From the NCBI GenBank assembly GCA_963824215.1, contig CAWGOE010000001.1, forward strand, positions 496,001-560,000: a stretch of DNA of 64,000 nucleotides, read 5' to 3'. Source of the DNA: VRUE01 sp963824215 (GTDB lineage: Bacteria > Actinomycetota > Thermoleophilia > Solirubrobacterales > 70-9). The notes beneath the pieces were generated by a model. The model saw only the letters and a list, made by a program, of their open reading frames with translations. It ran no database searches and was not told the DNA's origin. This document shows, in pieces, positions 15,896 through 24,765 of the stretch. The position numbers were made by a program, and so were the translations under genes. Numbering within the stretch: the stretch's first letter is position 1; every line of letters starts with the position of its first letter.

Positions 15896-16512
15896 AGACT
15901 CTCGCTGGCCAGCTCCTGGGCCCGCGGCCCCCAGAGCTTGACCTCCATGAAGATGTCGTCGCCGTAGCCCCTCAAGGCGTCTAGCGCGATCAGCGTAAAG
16001 CGTTCGTTGGAGACAACTTCCTGGTCGACGGTCTCGAAGTCCAGCACCGCGGTGGCGGCGACCGCGCCGCGCACGAGCGGCCGTCCCCAAACCAGGGTGA
16101 CGTCGCCGGCGCGGCCGTTCTCGCCGCGCCAGCGGCCGATCACGTCGTCGTTGAGGTCGATCTTCCAGCCGGCGTTGTCCTCGGCGAGCACGTCGGTGAA
16201 GTCAGCGGTGGCACGGAAGTCCGTCGGCTCCTCGTCCTCCTGCTGGACATAGGAGATGTGGCCGAACAGCTCCAGAGCGCCCTCTGGGCCGGCGGTGCGT
16301 ACGGCGGCGGGAACCCAGACCCGGCCGCCCCAGGCGCGCTCGGGGAACCACTCGACCTCGCCAGGAATCTCGACGGCGTCGGGCAGCTCATCGAGAGCTT
16401 TGCAGGCGCCGGCGAACGTCTCGGTGAGTCTCTCCGCGAAGCGGCCGTGTGGAATCCCCTCTTGGGTCGAGTCGGCGATGAAGCGCGGGATCGGGCGTGG
16501 GTCGGGCGGCAT
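15886..16512 (-). CDS. Conserved hypothetical protein downstream of galT
   Basis: 208 aa from ATG 16512, which shares its A with the galT stop (TGATG). It reads HGRFAERLTETFAGACKALD, then VWVPAAVRTAGPEGALELFG, then GWKIDLNDDVIGRWRGENGR. It is mostly beta and helix, soluble, with no signal peptide and no motif that I recognise. Translational coupling suggests it works with galT or simply shares its regulation. Family unknown to me. Confidence 0.7.
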   Translation of the reverse strand: MPPDPRPIPRFIADSTQEGIPHGRFAERLTETFAGACKALDELPDAVEIPGEVEWFPERAWGGRVWVPAAVRTAGPEGALELFGHISYVQQEDEEPTDFRATADFTDVLAEDNAGWKIDLNDDVIGRWRGENGRAGDVTLVWGRPLVRGAVAATAVLDFETVDQEVVSNERFTLIALDALRGYGDDIFMEVKLWGPRAQELASESLYA

Positions 16513-17582
16513 CAGAGGCACTCCCGCAGGTCGGCAGCCGCGCGCTCCGGCGGGTAGATGTTGATGTCCACGCCGGTGCCCAGCTCGAAGCCCGCCTTGA
16601 TGGTGAGGCGCGGGGCGATATCGATGTGCCAATGGAAGCTGTCGCTCCCGTGCGGCGCCGTCGCGACCCAGAGGTTGAGCTCGGGCGGACCGTCGAAACG
16701 CTTTGCAAGGAGGCGCATTGCTGTGAGGAGCATCGCTGCCCCCCCCGTGTCCTCCTCGAATCGGGCACTCGGCTGGCGCGGCACCACCCGCAGCTCGTAG
16801 GGCGAGCGCGAGGCCCAGGGGCAGATCAGCGCTGCCTCGTCGTCGATCGCGACTAGGCGCTCCCTCCGCCGTACCTCCTCAACCAGAACGTCGCTGAGCA
16901 AACCGCCCCCGGCGGTGCGTTCGCTGTAGGCGCCCGCCCGCTCTCGCTCCCGTGCTACCGCCGCGGGGACGAAGGGCAGCGCGTAGAGCTGCGCATGCGT
17001 GTGGGGTAGCGACGCCCCTGCTCCAGCCCCCTCGTTGACGACCAACTGCACATAGGCGGCGTCGGAATGGGCGCGCATCCGCTCGCGCCAGGTGGCGATC
17101 GCGCCGAGGAAGCGCTCCTCGCTGAGCTCGGCCATCGCCGTCGCGTGCTCGGGGGCGTTGACGATCACCTCGTGGCCGCCGGTCGCTGGGCGCGAGGCGA
17201 AGAGGTTGGGCTCGCCGGCGCGGCGCGACTCCAGCAGCGGGTCGCCAGAGCTGGCGAAAGCACCGGCTTCGCCGCCGGTTGCGGACGGTCGGTTGCTCGA
17301 GGCGTCCCGGCCGTCACTTCCCAGCGCCGGATAGAGGTTGGGCACCACCCGGCTGGTCCAGCCCGGCGTGTCGGGCTCGCCGCCGTTTGGACGCACCGCG
17401 TAGACCTCCGGCGGCGTCTTCTCCTCGCGGCCCTCGCAGAAGGGACAGCTCTTGACGCTCTTCTCGTCCTCCTCCGCCCGCTCGAATCCGTGCGGGCGGT
17501 CGGCGCGGCCGGGCGCGAGGATCGTCCGCAGCCCGCTCAGCTGGTCGATGCGGATCTCGGGCGCGCTCAGGGCTAGGGACAC
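16512..17582 (-). CDS. galT: Galactose-1-phosphate uridylyltransferase
   Basis: 356 aa. It transfers UMP between UDP-glucose and galactose-1-phosphate (Leloir pathway, cytosol). The zinc ligands start with CPFCEG. The HIT-type active site H194-T-H196 lies in ASLPHTHAQLYALP, and a second pair is in DSFHWHIDIAPR. An insertion of about 25 Ser/Ala/Gly-rich residues (DASSNRPSATGGEAGAFASS) precedes the usual LFASRPATGGHEV. It begins one base before the slipin stop, so NfeD, slipin, galT and the 208-aa gene form an operon. Confidence 0.93.
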   Translation of the reverse strand: MSLALSAPEIRIDQLSGLRTILAPGRADRPHGFERAEEDEKSVKSCPFCEGREEKTPPEVYAVRPNGGEPDTPGWTSRVVPNLYPALGSDGRDASSNRPSATGGEAGAFASSGDPLLESRRAGEPNLFASRPATGGHEVIVNAPEHATAMAELSEERFLGAIATWRERMRAHSDAAYVQLVVNEGAGAGASLPHTHAQLYALPFVPAAVARERERAGAYSERTAGGGLLSDVLVEEVRRRERLVAIDDEAALICPWASRSPYELRVVPRQPSARFEEDTGGAAMLLTAMRLLAKRFDGPPELNLWVATAPHGSDSFHWHIDIAPRLTIKAGFELGTGVDINIYPPERAAADLRECL

Positions 17583-18434
17583 CTAGATCCGCGAGGGGGG
17601 AAGGTCGTCTGCGTCGCCCTCCGGCACGTCGGGAGGCGGCGGCGGAGCGGGTCTCGGCCCGGTCTTCGGAGGCGTCTTTCGCTCGGTTGCGGTCAGGAAC
17701 GGCTCCAGGACGTCCATCGGCAGGGGGAAGACGATCGTCGTGTTCTGGTTGCTGCCAATCTCGAGCAGCGTTTGCAGGTAGCGCAGCTGCAGCGAGGCCG
17801 GGTTGGTGCTGATGATGTCGGCCGCGTCGGTGAGCTTCTGCGCCGCCTGGTACTCGCCCTCGGAGTTGATGATCTTCGCCCGCCGCTCGCGCTCAGCCTC
17901 GGCCTGTCGCGCCATCGCCCGCTGCATCTGCTCGGGGATCTCGACGTCCTTGATCTCGACCGCGGTCACCTTGACGCCCCAGGGCTCGGTCGACTCGTCG
18001 ATGATCGTCTGCAGCTCTTCGTTGAGCCGCTCGCGCTCGGAGAGCAACTGGTCCAGCTCTGCCTTGCCGAGTACCGAGCGCAGTGCCGTCTGGGCGATCT
18101 GGGAGGTGGCGAGCAGGTAGTTCTCGACCTCGACTATCGCCCGGTTCTGGTCGACCACGCGGAAGTAGGCGACGGCGTTGACGCTGGACGGGACGTTGTC
18201 GCGGGTGATCACCTCCTGCGGCGGGATGTTGAGCGTGACAGTGCGCAGATCGACCCGTTCCATCCGGTCGACCAGCGGGATAAGCAGGATCAGACCCGGC
18301 CCCTTGGTGGCGATCAGCCGCCCAAGGCGGAATATGACCCCCCGCTCATACTCGCGCAGGATCCGCACGGAAGAGCCGAGCAGGATCGCACCGAAGAACA
18401 AAAGGACCAGGAAGACTCCGACCGCGATGTCCAT
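17583..18434 (-). CDS. Slipin/stomatin-like SPFH (band 7) membrane protein
   Basis: 283 aa. One N-terminal membrane segment (VGVFLVLLFFGAILLGSSV) precedes a band-7 domain: REYERGVIFRLGRLIATKGP, VDLRTVTLNIPPQEVITRDN, then a coiled-coil region (AMARQAEAERERRAKIINSE). The tail is Pro-rich. SPFH proteins oligomerise on the membrane and scaffold microdomains. The gene follows nfeD with a one-base overlap, the standard NfeD-slipin pairing. Confidence 0.92.
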   Translation of the reverse strand: MDIAVGVFLVLLFFGAILLGSSVRILREYERGVIFRLGRLIATKGPGLILLIPLVDRMERVDLRTVTLNIPPQEVITRDNVPSSVNAVAYFRVVDQNRAIVEVENYLLATSQIAQTALRSVLGKAELDQLLSERERLNEELQTIIDESTEPWGVKVTAVEIKDVEIPEQMQRAMARQAEAERERRAKIINSEGEYQAAQKLTDAADIISTNPASLQLRYLQTLLEIGSNQNTTIVFPLPMDVLEPFLTATERKTPPKTGPRPAPPPPPDVPEGDADDLPPSRI

Positions 18435-18919
18435 CAGCTCGCTGCTCCCTTCTCGGCGCCGGCAGGTGACGACTCGGGGCGGACCATAAGCGTCAGGCCC
18501 TCGATCGCCTCGACCGTGACTCTATCCCCCGGCCGCAGTGGCGCCCCATCTCCGGTCAGCCGCGCGCGCCAGAGAGCTCCCTCGATCCAGACCTGACCCT
18601 CGGGGTCGAGCGATGAGCGAACCTCGGCTGGGGCGCCGATCAGCTCCTCGTGGCCGGCGCGGACCGGCTGCTCGCGGTGCGCCGCCAGCACTTTCCGGGT
18701 GATGACGTAGAAGCTGATTCCGGAGAGGATCCCGAGCGTGACCAGCGCCGGACCGGCCCAGTCGGCGGCGGTCGCGTCCGATTCGGCGGTGAGGGCGATA
18801 ACCCCGCCAGCCACGAGCCCGAGCGCGCCGAGCACCGCAAGCACGCCGCCGGTCGGCAGCAGCAGCTCCGCCACCAGGAGCGCGATCCCGAGCAAAGCGA
18901 TCAGGACGTAGAGGTCCAT
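18434..18919 (-). CDS. NfeD-like membrane protein
   Basis: 161 aa. It has three or four hydrophobic helices (LIALLGIALLVAELLLPTGG, VLGALGLVAGGVIAL, PALVTLGILSGISFYVI) and a C-terminal OB-fold: IGAPAEVRSSLDPEGQVWIE, GALWRARLTGDGAPLRPGDR, VTVEAIEGLTLMV. This is the short NfeD form without the protease domain. It partners with the adjacent slipin in membrane microdomain function; this is known for the family and inferred here from gene order. Confidence 0.92.
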   Translation of the reverse strand: MDLYVLIALLGIALLVAELLLPTGGVLAVLGALGLVAGGVIALTAESDATAADWAGPALVTLGILSGISFYVITRKVLAAHREQPVRAGHEELIGAPAEVRSSLDPEGQVWIEGALWRARLTGDGAPLRPGDRVTVEAIEGLTLMVRPESSPAGAEKGAAS

Positions 18920-18926
18920 GGGCCGA

Positions 18927-19511
18927 TTATCCGCTTTCGGCGGAACCGTCGCCCAGGGCGAAGCGCTCGACGTCCGCCTTCAGCTCGGCGTAGTCGTCGT
19001 ATGGCCCCTGTTTGAGATAGAGGAGCTCACCCTCGCGGTCGTAGAACGCAGTGTCCGGCACACCGCGCGAAGCGCCGATCGAGTCGGCAATCTCCCCGTC
19101 GGGATCTTCGGAGCTGGGGTAGGGGACCGGCTCTTCGCGCAGGAAGGTGAGGGCGGCGTCGCCGGAGTCTTCTTTGTCGATGCCGAGGAAGGCGACCCGT
19201 TTGCCGTATTTCGCTGCGGCCTGCTGGAAGTAGGGGAACTCCGAACGGCAGGGCCCGCACCAGGAGGCCCAGACGTTGACTACGGCTGGGTAGCCGCGCA
19301 GCGCCGCGATTCGTTCCTCGTAGTCGTCGGTGCCGCCCGGCAGCAGCTCGTTGGCCTGGCGGTGCAGCGCCGCCAGGGGCGCAGGCGAGCCGGCCAAGGC
19401 TTTGGAGTAGTTGGGATGACCCCCACCGTTCTCGTCCTGCGAAGAGCCGCAGCCACTGATCACCAGGGCCAATACAAGAAGGAGAAAGGGGAGTCGCGCT
19501 GAGCGCATCAT
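18927..19511 (-). CDS. TlpA/ResA-like thioredoxin-fold lipoprotein
   Basis: 194 aa. The signal peptide ends in a lipobox, LVISGC with Cys21. The thioredoxin fold has VVNVWASWCGPCRSEFPYFQ (Cys85 and Cys88), then VAFLGIDKEDSGDAALTFLR and a cis-proline region in RGVPDTAFYDREG. It is a membrane-anchored extracytoplasmic thiol-disulfide oxidoreductase, possibly serving the c-type cytochrome maturation genes at 27-29 kb. It lies 7 bp from nfeD on the same strand. Confidence 0.9.
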   Translation of the reverse strand: MMRSARLPFLLLVLALVISGCGSSQDENGGGHPNYSKALAGSPAPLAALHRQANELLPGGTDDYEERIAALRGYPAVVNVWASWCGPCRSEFPYFQQAAAKYGKRVAFLGIDKEDSGDAALTFLREEPVPYPSSEDPDGEIADSIGASRGVPDTAFYDREGELLYLKQGPYDDYAELKADVERFALGDGSAESG

Positions 19512-19696
19512 CTGCGGCTGCGGACATTGGAATCATTCATCTGGCTTCCCTGTTTACAATACGTATGTCCGGTTCGCCGTATGCGAGCCGCTCGAGTGCG
19601 CTGGGGGGAAGGAAAAGCCAACCTCCCGGCATCCTCGTCTAAGTCTTCCCGACGGCACGCTTGCGTCGCTGCGGGAACGAAAGCGCACAAGCCTTC

Positions 19697-22273
19697 ATGG
19701 CCAAGACCAGCGAAGTTGCCGCGTCAGCGGCAGTTCCCTCAGGCGCCGACATTGAGCGGGCGGCTGAGTTTGCCCGCGAGCCGTTGCTGCTCGACGGTGA
19801 GGGACCCGAGGCGCTTGCCCCTGGCACCGCCCGCCGCCGCGCCCTCGACCTGGCGCTGAAGGAGCTGGACGAAGGGGCCGAGGTGCCCTCGATCCAGTGG
19901 CGCCGCGATTTCTCGCTGCTGCTCGGGCTCGAGCGATTGCTCGCCGACGAGCCTCCGAAGCTGCGCGACGGCGCTGAACTCAACCCGCACCAGGTCGACG
20001 CGCTCTCGGGAACCCTGACCGAGTTGATGTCCGAGCAGCAGACGGCGGCCGAAAACGGCGACGTGCCCGTCGCGGCCGACGTTGCCGAGTCCGCCATCGA
20101 CGGCAAGGGTGGCGACGAGGACGCGGATGAGGATGAGGAGGAGGAGCCGGAGGAGTTAGCGCCGGACGAGGAGGAGCCGCAGGACTGGGAGGAAGAGCCG
20201 GCCGAGGAGGACGACGAGGAGGCTGTCGCCGAGGCCGCTGACGATCCCGGCGCAGCCCGCCGCTTCTGGTTCGAGCACGCGACCGGCGCCGGCAAGACCG
20301 TCGCCGCGGTTGGCTTCATCGACGCCACCCGCACCGGGGGCGTCCTCATCCTCACCCACCGCCGCAACCTGGTCGACCAGTTCATCGGCGAGATCTCCGA
20401 CCGCGGCTACAAGGAGCGTCTGCGCCCCCCGCTGCTCGGCGACCGCGACGACGCTGAAGGTCCGGTCACGGTCGAGACCTACCAGTGGTTCGTCCGCAAC
20501 CACAAGAAAGTCTCCGACGCGTACTCGATCGTGATCTGCGACGAGGCGCACACCGCGCTGGGTGAGAAAACCAGCGCCTGCATCCGCGCCTGGACCGGCC
20601 CCGTCTTCATCGGCATGACCGCGACCGGGGCGCTGATCGCCCGCCACGTCGCCGACCTCTTCCCGACCCAGACCTCGCGCTTCGACCTCGCCCAGGCAGC
20701 GCGGCGCGGCGTGATCGCGCCGCTGCGCTGCATGCGCATTCCGCCCGGTCCGGGGGTGCGGACGATCGCCAAGGTGCCGCTGCGCAAAGGCGAGGTCGAC
20801 CAGGACTTCGACCAGGAGGAGCTGGCCGCGCTGCTCGACCAGGAGCCCTTCAACGTCGCCATCGCCGACCTCTACAAGACGCGCTTCTCGAAGACGCCGG
20901 GCGTCCTCTATACGGCGGGGGTCCAGCACGCGAAGAACGTCGCCAAAGCCTTCAAGGACACGGGGATCGTCGCCCGGGCCGTCTCCGGCGAGACGCCGAA
21001 GCGCGAACTGGCCGAGATTCTCGCCGCCTTCGAGCGCGGCGAGGTCGACGTGCTCTGCAACGCGATGCTGCTCGCCGAGGGCTGGAACTCGCCGCGGGCG
21101 ACGATCTGCATGCACCTGGCGCCGACCGCTTCGCGGCGGATCTACCAGCAGCGGGTCGGCCGCGTCACCCGGCGGGCGCCGGGCAAGGAGGCCGGCCTCG
21201 TGATCGACTTCGTCCATCCGGCGACGACCCACGACGAGACGATCGTCACCCTGCACAGCCTGCTCGACCGCGACGTCTACCGTGGTGGGGCGATCGTGGT
21301 TGGGCCGGTGCGCCGCGGCCGCGGCCGGCGGGTGCGGGTCGAGCGGCGGATCGTCCCCGTCTCCGAGGATTCCGAACGCCGCACCCAGGTGCTCGAACGG
21401 GAGCTGTGGCGGATCGCGGTCGAGAACCTCGACTACCCCGAGCAGCACGCCTGGGCGGCGCTGGCCGGGGCGCGGGTCAACCCGCAGAACTGGCGGCGGG
21501 CGCGCTCGATGCTGCAGAACGACAAGACCAAGGAGCTGCGCCGCCGTTTCCTGCTGACCTGCGTGCAGCGCAACCGCAACTCGCAGCTGCGGCTGAAAGC
21601 GCTGGCCGAGATCGCCGACCTGCGCGACCCCGACGCCTTCGACGACGCGATCGACATCGTCGGCACCTGGAGCCGCGACGACAAGCGGGCTGGGACCAAA
21701 ACGCTGCTGCAGGCGCTGGTCGACAAACGGATCGGGCGCCGTGACCAGGCACAGGCGTGGGTCTGGCGGCTCGGTTCCTACACCCGCGAGCTGCACGAAG
21801 AGTACGCCGTGCAGCGCTGGCCGGAGACGAAGCGATTGCTCGGTCTCTTGGTCAACTCCTCGGGACGGGCGCATGGGCGCAACGCTCGCCGCCTCGTCCA
21901 CGCGGCGCGCAAACAGGACCGCCGCCTGGCGGTGGCGCTGCTCGCCGGCGCCGTTTCACACACGCCCGAAGGCGAGGAGGTGCTGCGCGGGGCGCGGATG
22001 CGGATGGCGCGGAAACCGTCGGCGACTGCGCGCGAACTGCTGCGCAACTTCCCCAAAGGCGGCAAACGTCGTCGCAAGCGCAAAAAGGGCAAAGGCGGTG
22101 CCCCGGAGGCCGATGGGGAGAACGGGTCGAAACCGGCAAAACCGACGAAACGGCCCCGCCGGTCGCGATCGAAAAGCACCGGGGGGAACGGGTCGAAGCC
22201 GGACTCAGAGTCTGAGGTGGATCTCGCCGGCGCCGAGGACGACGCGGTCGCCGCCGGCAGTGACGACGACTAG
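19697..22273 (+). CDS. SF2 DEAD/DEAH-box helicase with acidic insert and basic tail
   Basis: 858 aa from ATG 19697; TTG 19661 is an alternative. The helicase core has Walker A EHATGAGKTVAAVG, motif II ICDEAHTALG, motif III GMTATGAL, and motif VI RRIYQQRVGRVTRRAPGK. Before the core, residues about 135-185 are almost all Asp and Glu. The C-terminus is a long helical region (LELRRRFLLTC... LRDPDAFDDAIDIVGTW) ending in a Lys/Arg-rich tail followed by acidic residues. The class is that of RAD25/type III restriction-like translocases; the substrate is unknown. The last 69 bp overlap the convergent birA gene. Confidence 0.85.
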   Translation: MAKTSEVAASAAVPSGADIERAAEFAREPLLLDGEGPEALAPGTARRRALDLALKELDEGAEVPSIQWRRDFSLLLGLERLLADEPPKLRDGAELNPHQVDALSGTLTELMSEQQTAAENGDVPVAADVAESAIDGKGGDEDADEDEEEEPEELAPDEEEPQDWEEEPAEEDDEEAVAEAADDPGAARRFWFEHATGAGKTVAAVGFIDATRTGGVLILTHRRNLVDQFIGEISDRGYKERLRPPLLGDRDDAEGPVTVETYQWFVRNHKKVSDAYSIVICDEAHTALGEKTSACIRAWTGPVFIGMTATGALIARHVADLFPTQTSRFDLAQAARRGVIAPLRCMRIPPGPGVRTIAKVPLRKGEVDQDFDQEELAALLDQEPFNVAIADLYKTRFSKTPGVLYTAGVQHAKNVAKAFKDTGIVARAVSGETPKRELAEILAAFERGEVDVLCNAMLLAEGWNSPRATICMHLAPTASRRIYQQRVGRVTRRAPGKEAGLVIDFVHPATTHDETIVTLHSLLDRDVYRGGAIVVGPVRRGRGRRVRVERRIVPVSEDSERRTQVLERELWRIAVENLDYPEQHAWAALAGARVNPQNWRRARSMLQNDKTKELRRRFLLTCVQRNRNSQLRLKALAEIADLRDPDAFDDAIDIVGTWSRDDKRAGTKTLLQALVDKRIGRRDQAQAWVWRLGSYTRELHEEYAVQRWPETKRLLGLLVNSSGRAHGRNARRLVHAARKQDRRLAVALLAGAVSHTPEGEEVLRGARMRMARKPSATARELLRNFPKGGKRRRKRKKGKGGAPEADGENGSKPAKPTKRPRRSRSKSTGGNGSKPDSESEVDLAGAEDDAVAAGSDDD

Positions 22274-23035
22274 GTCGCCCGAGTCCTCGATCCCGTCAGC
22301 TACGCCGGAGCCGTCCTGCCAGGAGATTTGACGACCGCGCAAGGCGTCGCGGGAGCGCCAGGCGCTCAGCGTTTCCTCTCGGTCCGCGTCGACCCAGCGG
22401 GCTAGGTGACAACTCAGGACCTTGGCTGCGGTGAGGGGGGTCGGGGTGTCCCTCCGGCTTGCTGGGTTTTCCGCCTGAGGCGCGGGAGGCCGTCCGAGGG
22501 CGCCGGTGGGGCGAAAAAGAGGACGCCGCTGTGCCGGAGGGACACCCCGACCCCCCTTGCTCGAGCCGAAGAGGGAGACCGCTGTGTCGCGGAGCTCGAG
22601 TGGGAACTCGTCGGGGGTGATAGAGAGGTTGAGGCCGATGCCGATTACTGCCCAGCCGTCTTGGGGCTTGGCCTCGATGAGGATGCCCGCGAGCTTGCGT
22701 TCTTCGATCCAGATGTCGTTGGGCCACTTGATCTGGCACTCAACTCCTGGCGCCAGCTCCTCTGCTGCGCCGCACACGGCGAGTGGGACGGCGAGCGGTA
22801 GTAGCAGGTGGCGCTCGTCTAGTGGGCGGAGGATCGCTGAGTAGAGGAGGGCTTTGTTGGGAGGGGCGGTCCAGGTGCGGCCCTGGCGTCCCCGGCCGGC
22901 GGTCTGCTCGGCGGCGGTGACGACGGCGCCGCCAGGAGCGCCGGCATCGACCAGCTCTCGAGCGCGGGCGTTGGTCGAGTCGGTGACGCGGAAATGGCGA
23001 TGCGGCGCTCCGAAGCTCCCCACGTCCCCGATCAT
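22205..23035 (-). CDS. birA: Biotin-[acetyl-CoA-carboxylase] ligase, with in-frame palindromic insertion
   Basis: 276 aa. It activates biotin and attaches it to carboxylase carrier domains. The hallmark segments are TAAEQTAGRGRQGRTWTAPP (biotin/AMP loop) and CQIKWPNDIWIEERKLAGIL. There is no N-terminal HTH, so it is a non-regulatory ligase. Between the catalytic domain (RDTAVSLFGSS) and the C-terminal domain (AKVLSCHLARWVDADREE) sit about 44 unusual Arg/Pro-rich residues encoded by a 122-bp element with 24-bp perfect terminal inverted repeats (22435-22556). Reading stays in frame, and the insertion lies at a domain junction, so activity could survive. The start lies at the edge of another palindrome. 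Confidence 0.9.
   Translation of the reverse strand: MIGDVGSFGAPHRHFRVTDSTNARARELVDAGAPGGAVVTAAEQTAGRGRQGRTWTAPPNKALLYSAILRPLDERHLLLPLAVPLAVCGAAEELAPGVECQIKWPNDIWIEERKLAGILIEAKPQDGWAVIGIGLNLSITPDEFPLELRDTAVSLFGSSKGGRGVPPAQRRPLFRPTGALGRPPAPQAENPASRRDTPTPLTAAKVLSCHLARWVDADREETLSAWRSRDALRGRQISWQDGSGVADGIEDSGDLVVVTAGGDRVVLGAGEIHLRL
22435..22556. repeat. Palindromic element E1 inside birA, 24-bp perfect inverted repeats
   Basis: Arms 22435-22458 and 22533-22556 are exact inverses, beginning GGGGGGTCGGGGTGTCCCTC. The 74-bp centre contains a small CGCCTGAGGCG hairpin. The arm core CGGGGTGTCCCTC closely matches the arm of the element at 58499-58605. Confidence 0.85.
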
Positions 23036-23073
23036 GGAGCTTTGTACCCCCTATAGGGGGTACAACTCTCCAT
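23034..23073. terminator. Near-perfect 40-bp palindrome between hemD and birA
   Basis: The two 20-nt arms start ATGGAG and end CTCCAT, with two mismatched pairs. The inner 24 bp, TTGTACCCCCTA and its inverse, are perfect. It fills the whole gap between the cobA/hemD stop and the birA start. No T-tract follows. It could be a terminator or an operator controlling birA. Confidence 0.5.
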
Positions 23074-24713
23074 TATGCGGCGGCATCGGCGATGAGGGCG
23101 GCGATGAGGCCGTCGACGTCGTGGCGCTCAGCCTCGACCGCGACCTCTAGGCCGGCGGCGTGGACCGCTTCGCTGGTGATCGGGCCGATCGAGACGATGC
23201 GGGCGGCTGCCGGAAAGCGGTCGCCGAGTGCCTCGGTCAGGTTGCGCACGGTCGAGGAGGAGGTGAAGGTGACGTAGTTGGCGGTCTGCGCGACCTCAAC
23301 CGCGGCGGGCTCGGGCGCTTCGCGAACCGTCTCATAGAGGGCGACGACGTCGACCTCGGCGCCGCGCTCGCGCAGCGTGTCGGGGAGGACGTCGCGAGCC
23401 TCGGCTGCGCGCGCGACGAGGACCCGCTTGCCGTCGACGTCGACGTCCGCAAGGGCCTCAATGAGCGCCTCGGCGACGAAGCGCTCAGGCACGATGTCCG
23501 CGTTGATGCCGTGCTCAGCGAGGGCACGCGCCGTTCCTGGACCAATGGCCGCGACGATCGTCCCCGTCTGCGCCGGCGCGGGGTCCATGTCGCTTCTTTG
23601 TGCCTCAGGCTCGCCGGCGACCGCTCCCCCTCTTCCTACCCGCTTCTTTTTTCGAGTACCACCTAGTGCCCGGGCATCGAGCCTGGCTGCCGCGAGCGCA
23701 TCGAACAGCAGATGGGCCCCATTCGCGCTCGTGACGCAGACCAGCGCGTAATCGCCGATCCGCTCGACCGCCCCCCGCACCTCCTCGCTCGCGATTCGCG
23801 GCTCGATCCGGATCGCTGGCAGCTCGACCACCTCAGCACCGAGCGATCGTAGGGTTGCCGCCAGGCCGCTCGCCTGCGCTCTGGCGCGAGTGACGACGAC
23901 GCGGCGCCCATGGAGCGGTCGACGCTCGAGCCAGGCAAGCGTCTCGTGCCGCTCGACCACCGCGCCGACGACGATCAGCGCCGGGGCGCCGATCCGCTCC
24001 CGCTCGACTGTCTCGGCAAGGGTGCCGAGCGTTGCGACCACGGTGCGCTGGCCGTCCATCGTCCCGCGCTCGACCGCGGCGGCGGGCTCGTCTGCGTCGC
24101 GGCCGGCGGCGATCAGCGCTGCCGCGTTGTCCGCCAGCCGTTTGACCCCCATATAGAAGACGAGCGTGCCTGGGAAGCGGGCGAGCGCCTCCCAGTCGAG
24201 CGCCGTCTCCGCCTTGTCCGGGCCCTCGTGTCCAGTGACGAAGGCGACGGCGGAGGCGTCGGCGCGGTGGGTGACCGGGATGCCGGCGTAGGCGCTTGCC
24301 GCTACCCCCGCGGTCACCCCGGGGACGACCTCGAACTCGATCCCCGCCTCACGCAGCGCCTCACCCTCCTCGCCGCCGCGCCCGAAGACGAAGGGGTCGC
24401 CGCCCTTGAGCCGGACGACGCTCTTGCCGGCGCGCGCCGCTTCGGCCAAGCGCTCGTTGATCTCACCTTGGGGCACGGTGCCGGTGCTGCGGTGTCCATA
24501 TGGGCCTCTCTCCACCGGCACGTCTCCGGGGGCCTTGCCTACGTAGATGAGCTCGGCGTCGGCTCGGGCGCCGTCGAGCGCGCCGGGAGGGATCAGGCGA
24601 TCGTGGAAGATCGCGTCGGCTGAGGCGATCAGCTCCAGTGAGCGCGCCGTCATCAGCCCGGGGTCGCCCGGACCGGCCCCGACCAGGTAGACCACACCGG
24701 GTTGAGCGCTCAT
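23073..24713 (-). CDS. cobA-hemD: Fused uroporphyrinogen-III C-methyltransferase and uroporphyrinogen-III synthase
   Basis: 546 aa from the ATG at 24713; an upstream ATG at 24752 adds only 13 residues. The N-terminal half is the SAM-dependent methylase: VYLVGAGPGDPGLMTARSLE, VRLKGGDPFVFGRGGEEGEA, VPGVTAGVAASAYAGIPVTH. The C-terminal half is the synthase: RRVVVTRARAQASGLAATLR, then IGPGTARALAEHGINADIVP, then YVTFTSSSTVRNLTEALGD. Both act on the hemC product, giving uroporphyrinogen III and precorrin-2/sirohaem. About 30 unusual residues (GGTRKKKRVGRGGAVAGEPE and on) sit inside the HemD domain before TIVAAIGPG. Confidence 0.92.
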   Translation of the reverse strand: MSAQPGVVYLVGAGPGDPGLMTARSLELIASADAIFHDRLIPPGALDGARADAELIYVGKAPGDVPVERGPYGHRSTGTVPQGEINERLAEAARAGKSVVRLKGGDPFVFGRGGEEGEALREAGIEFEVVPGVTAGVAASAYAGIPVTHRADASAVAFVTGHEGPDKAETALDWEALARFPGTLVFYMGVKRLADNAAALIAAGRDADEPAAAVERGTMDGQRTVVATLGTLAETVERERIGAPALIVVGAVVERHETLAWLERRPLHGRRVVVTRARAQASGLAATLRSLGAEVVELPAIRIEPRIASEEVRGAVERIGDYALVCVTSANGAHLLFDALAAARLDARALGGTRKKKRVGRGGAVAGEPEAQRSDMDPAPAQTGTIVAAIGPGTARALAEHGINADIVPERFVAEALIEALADVDVDGKRVLVARAAEARDVLPDTLRERGAEVDVVALYETVREAPEPAAVEVAQTANYVTFTSSSTVRNLTEALGDRFPAAARIVSIGPITSEAVHAAGLEVAVEAERHDVDGLIAALIADAAA

Positions 24714-24765
24714 TCCGGTGTTCCCTTTCCACATATACGGTGGATTTCGCACACCGGAAGCGCGG

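Noticed and set aside
20156..21901. A 581-residue minus-strand frame opposite the helicase gene
   Set aside because: Arg/Asp/Val-rich antisense shadow of a high-GC gene with no motif or ribosome site.
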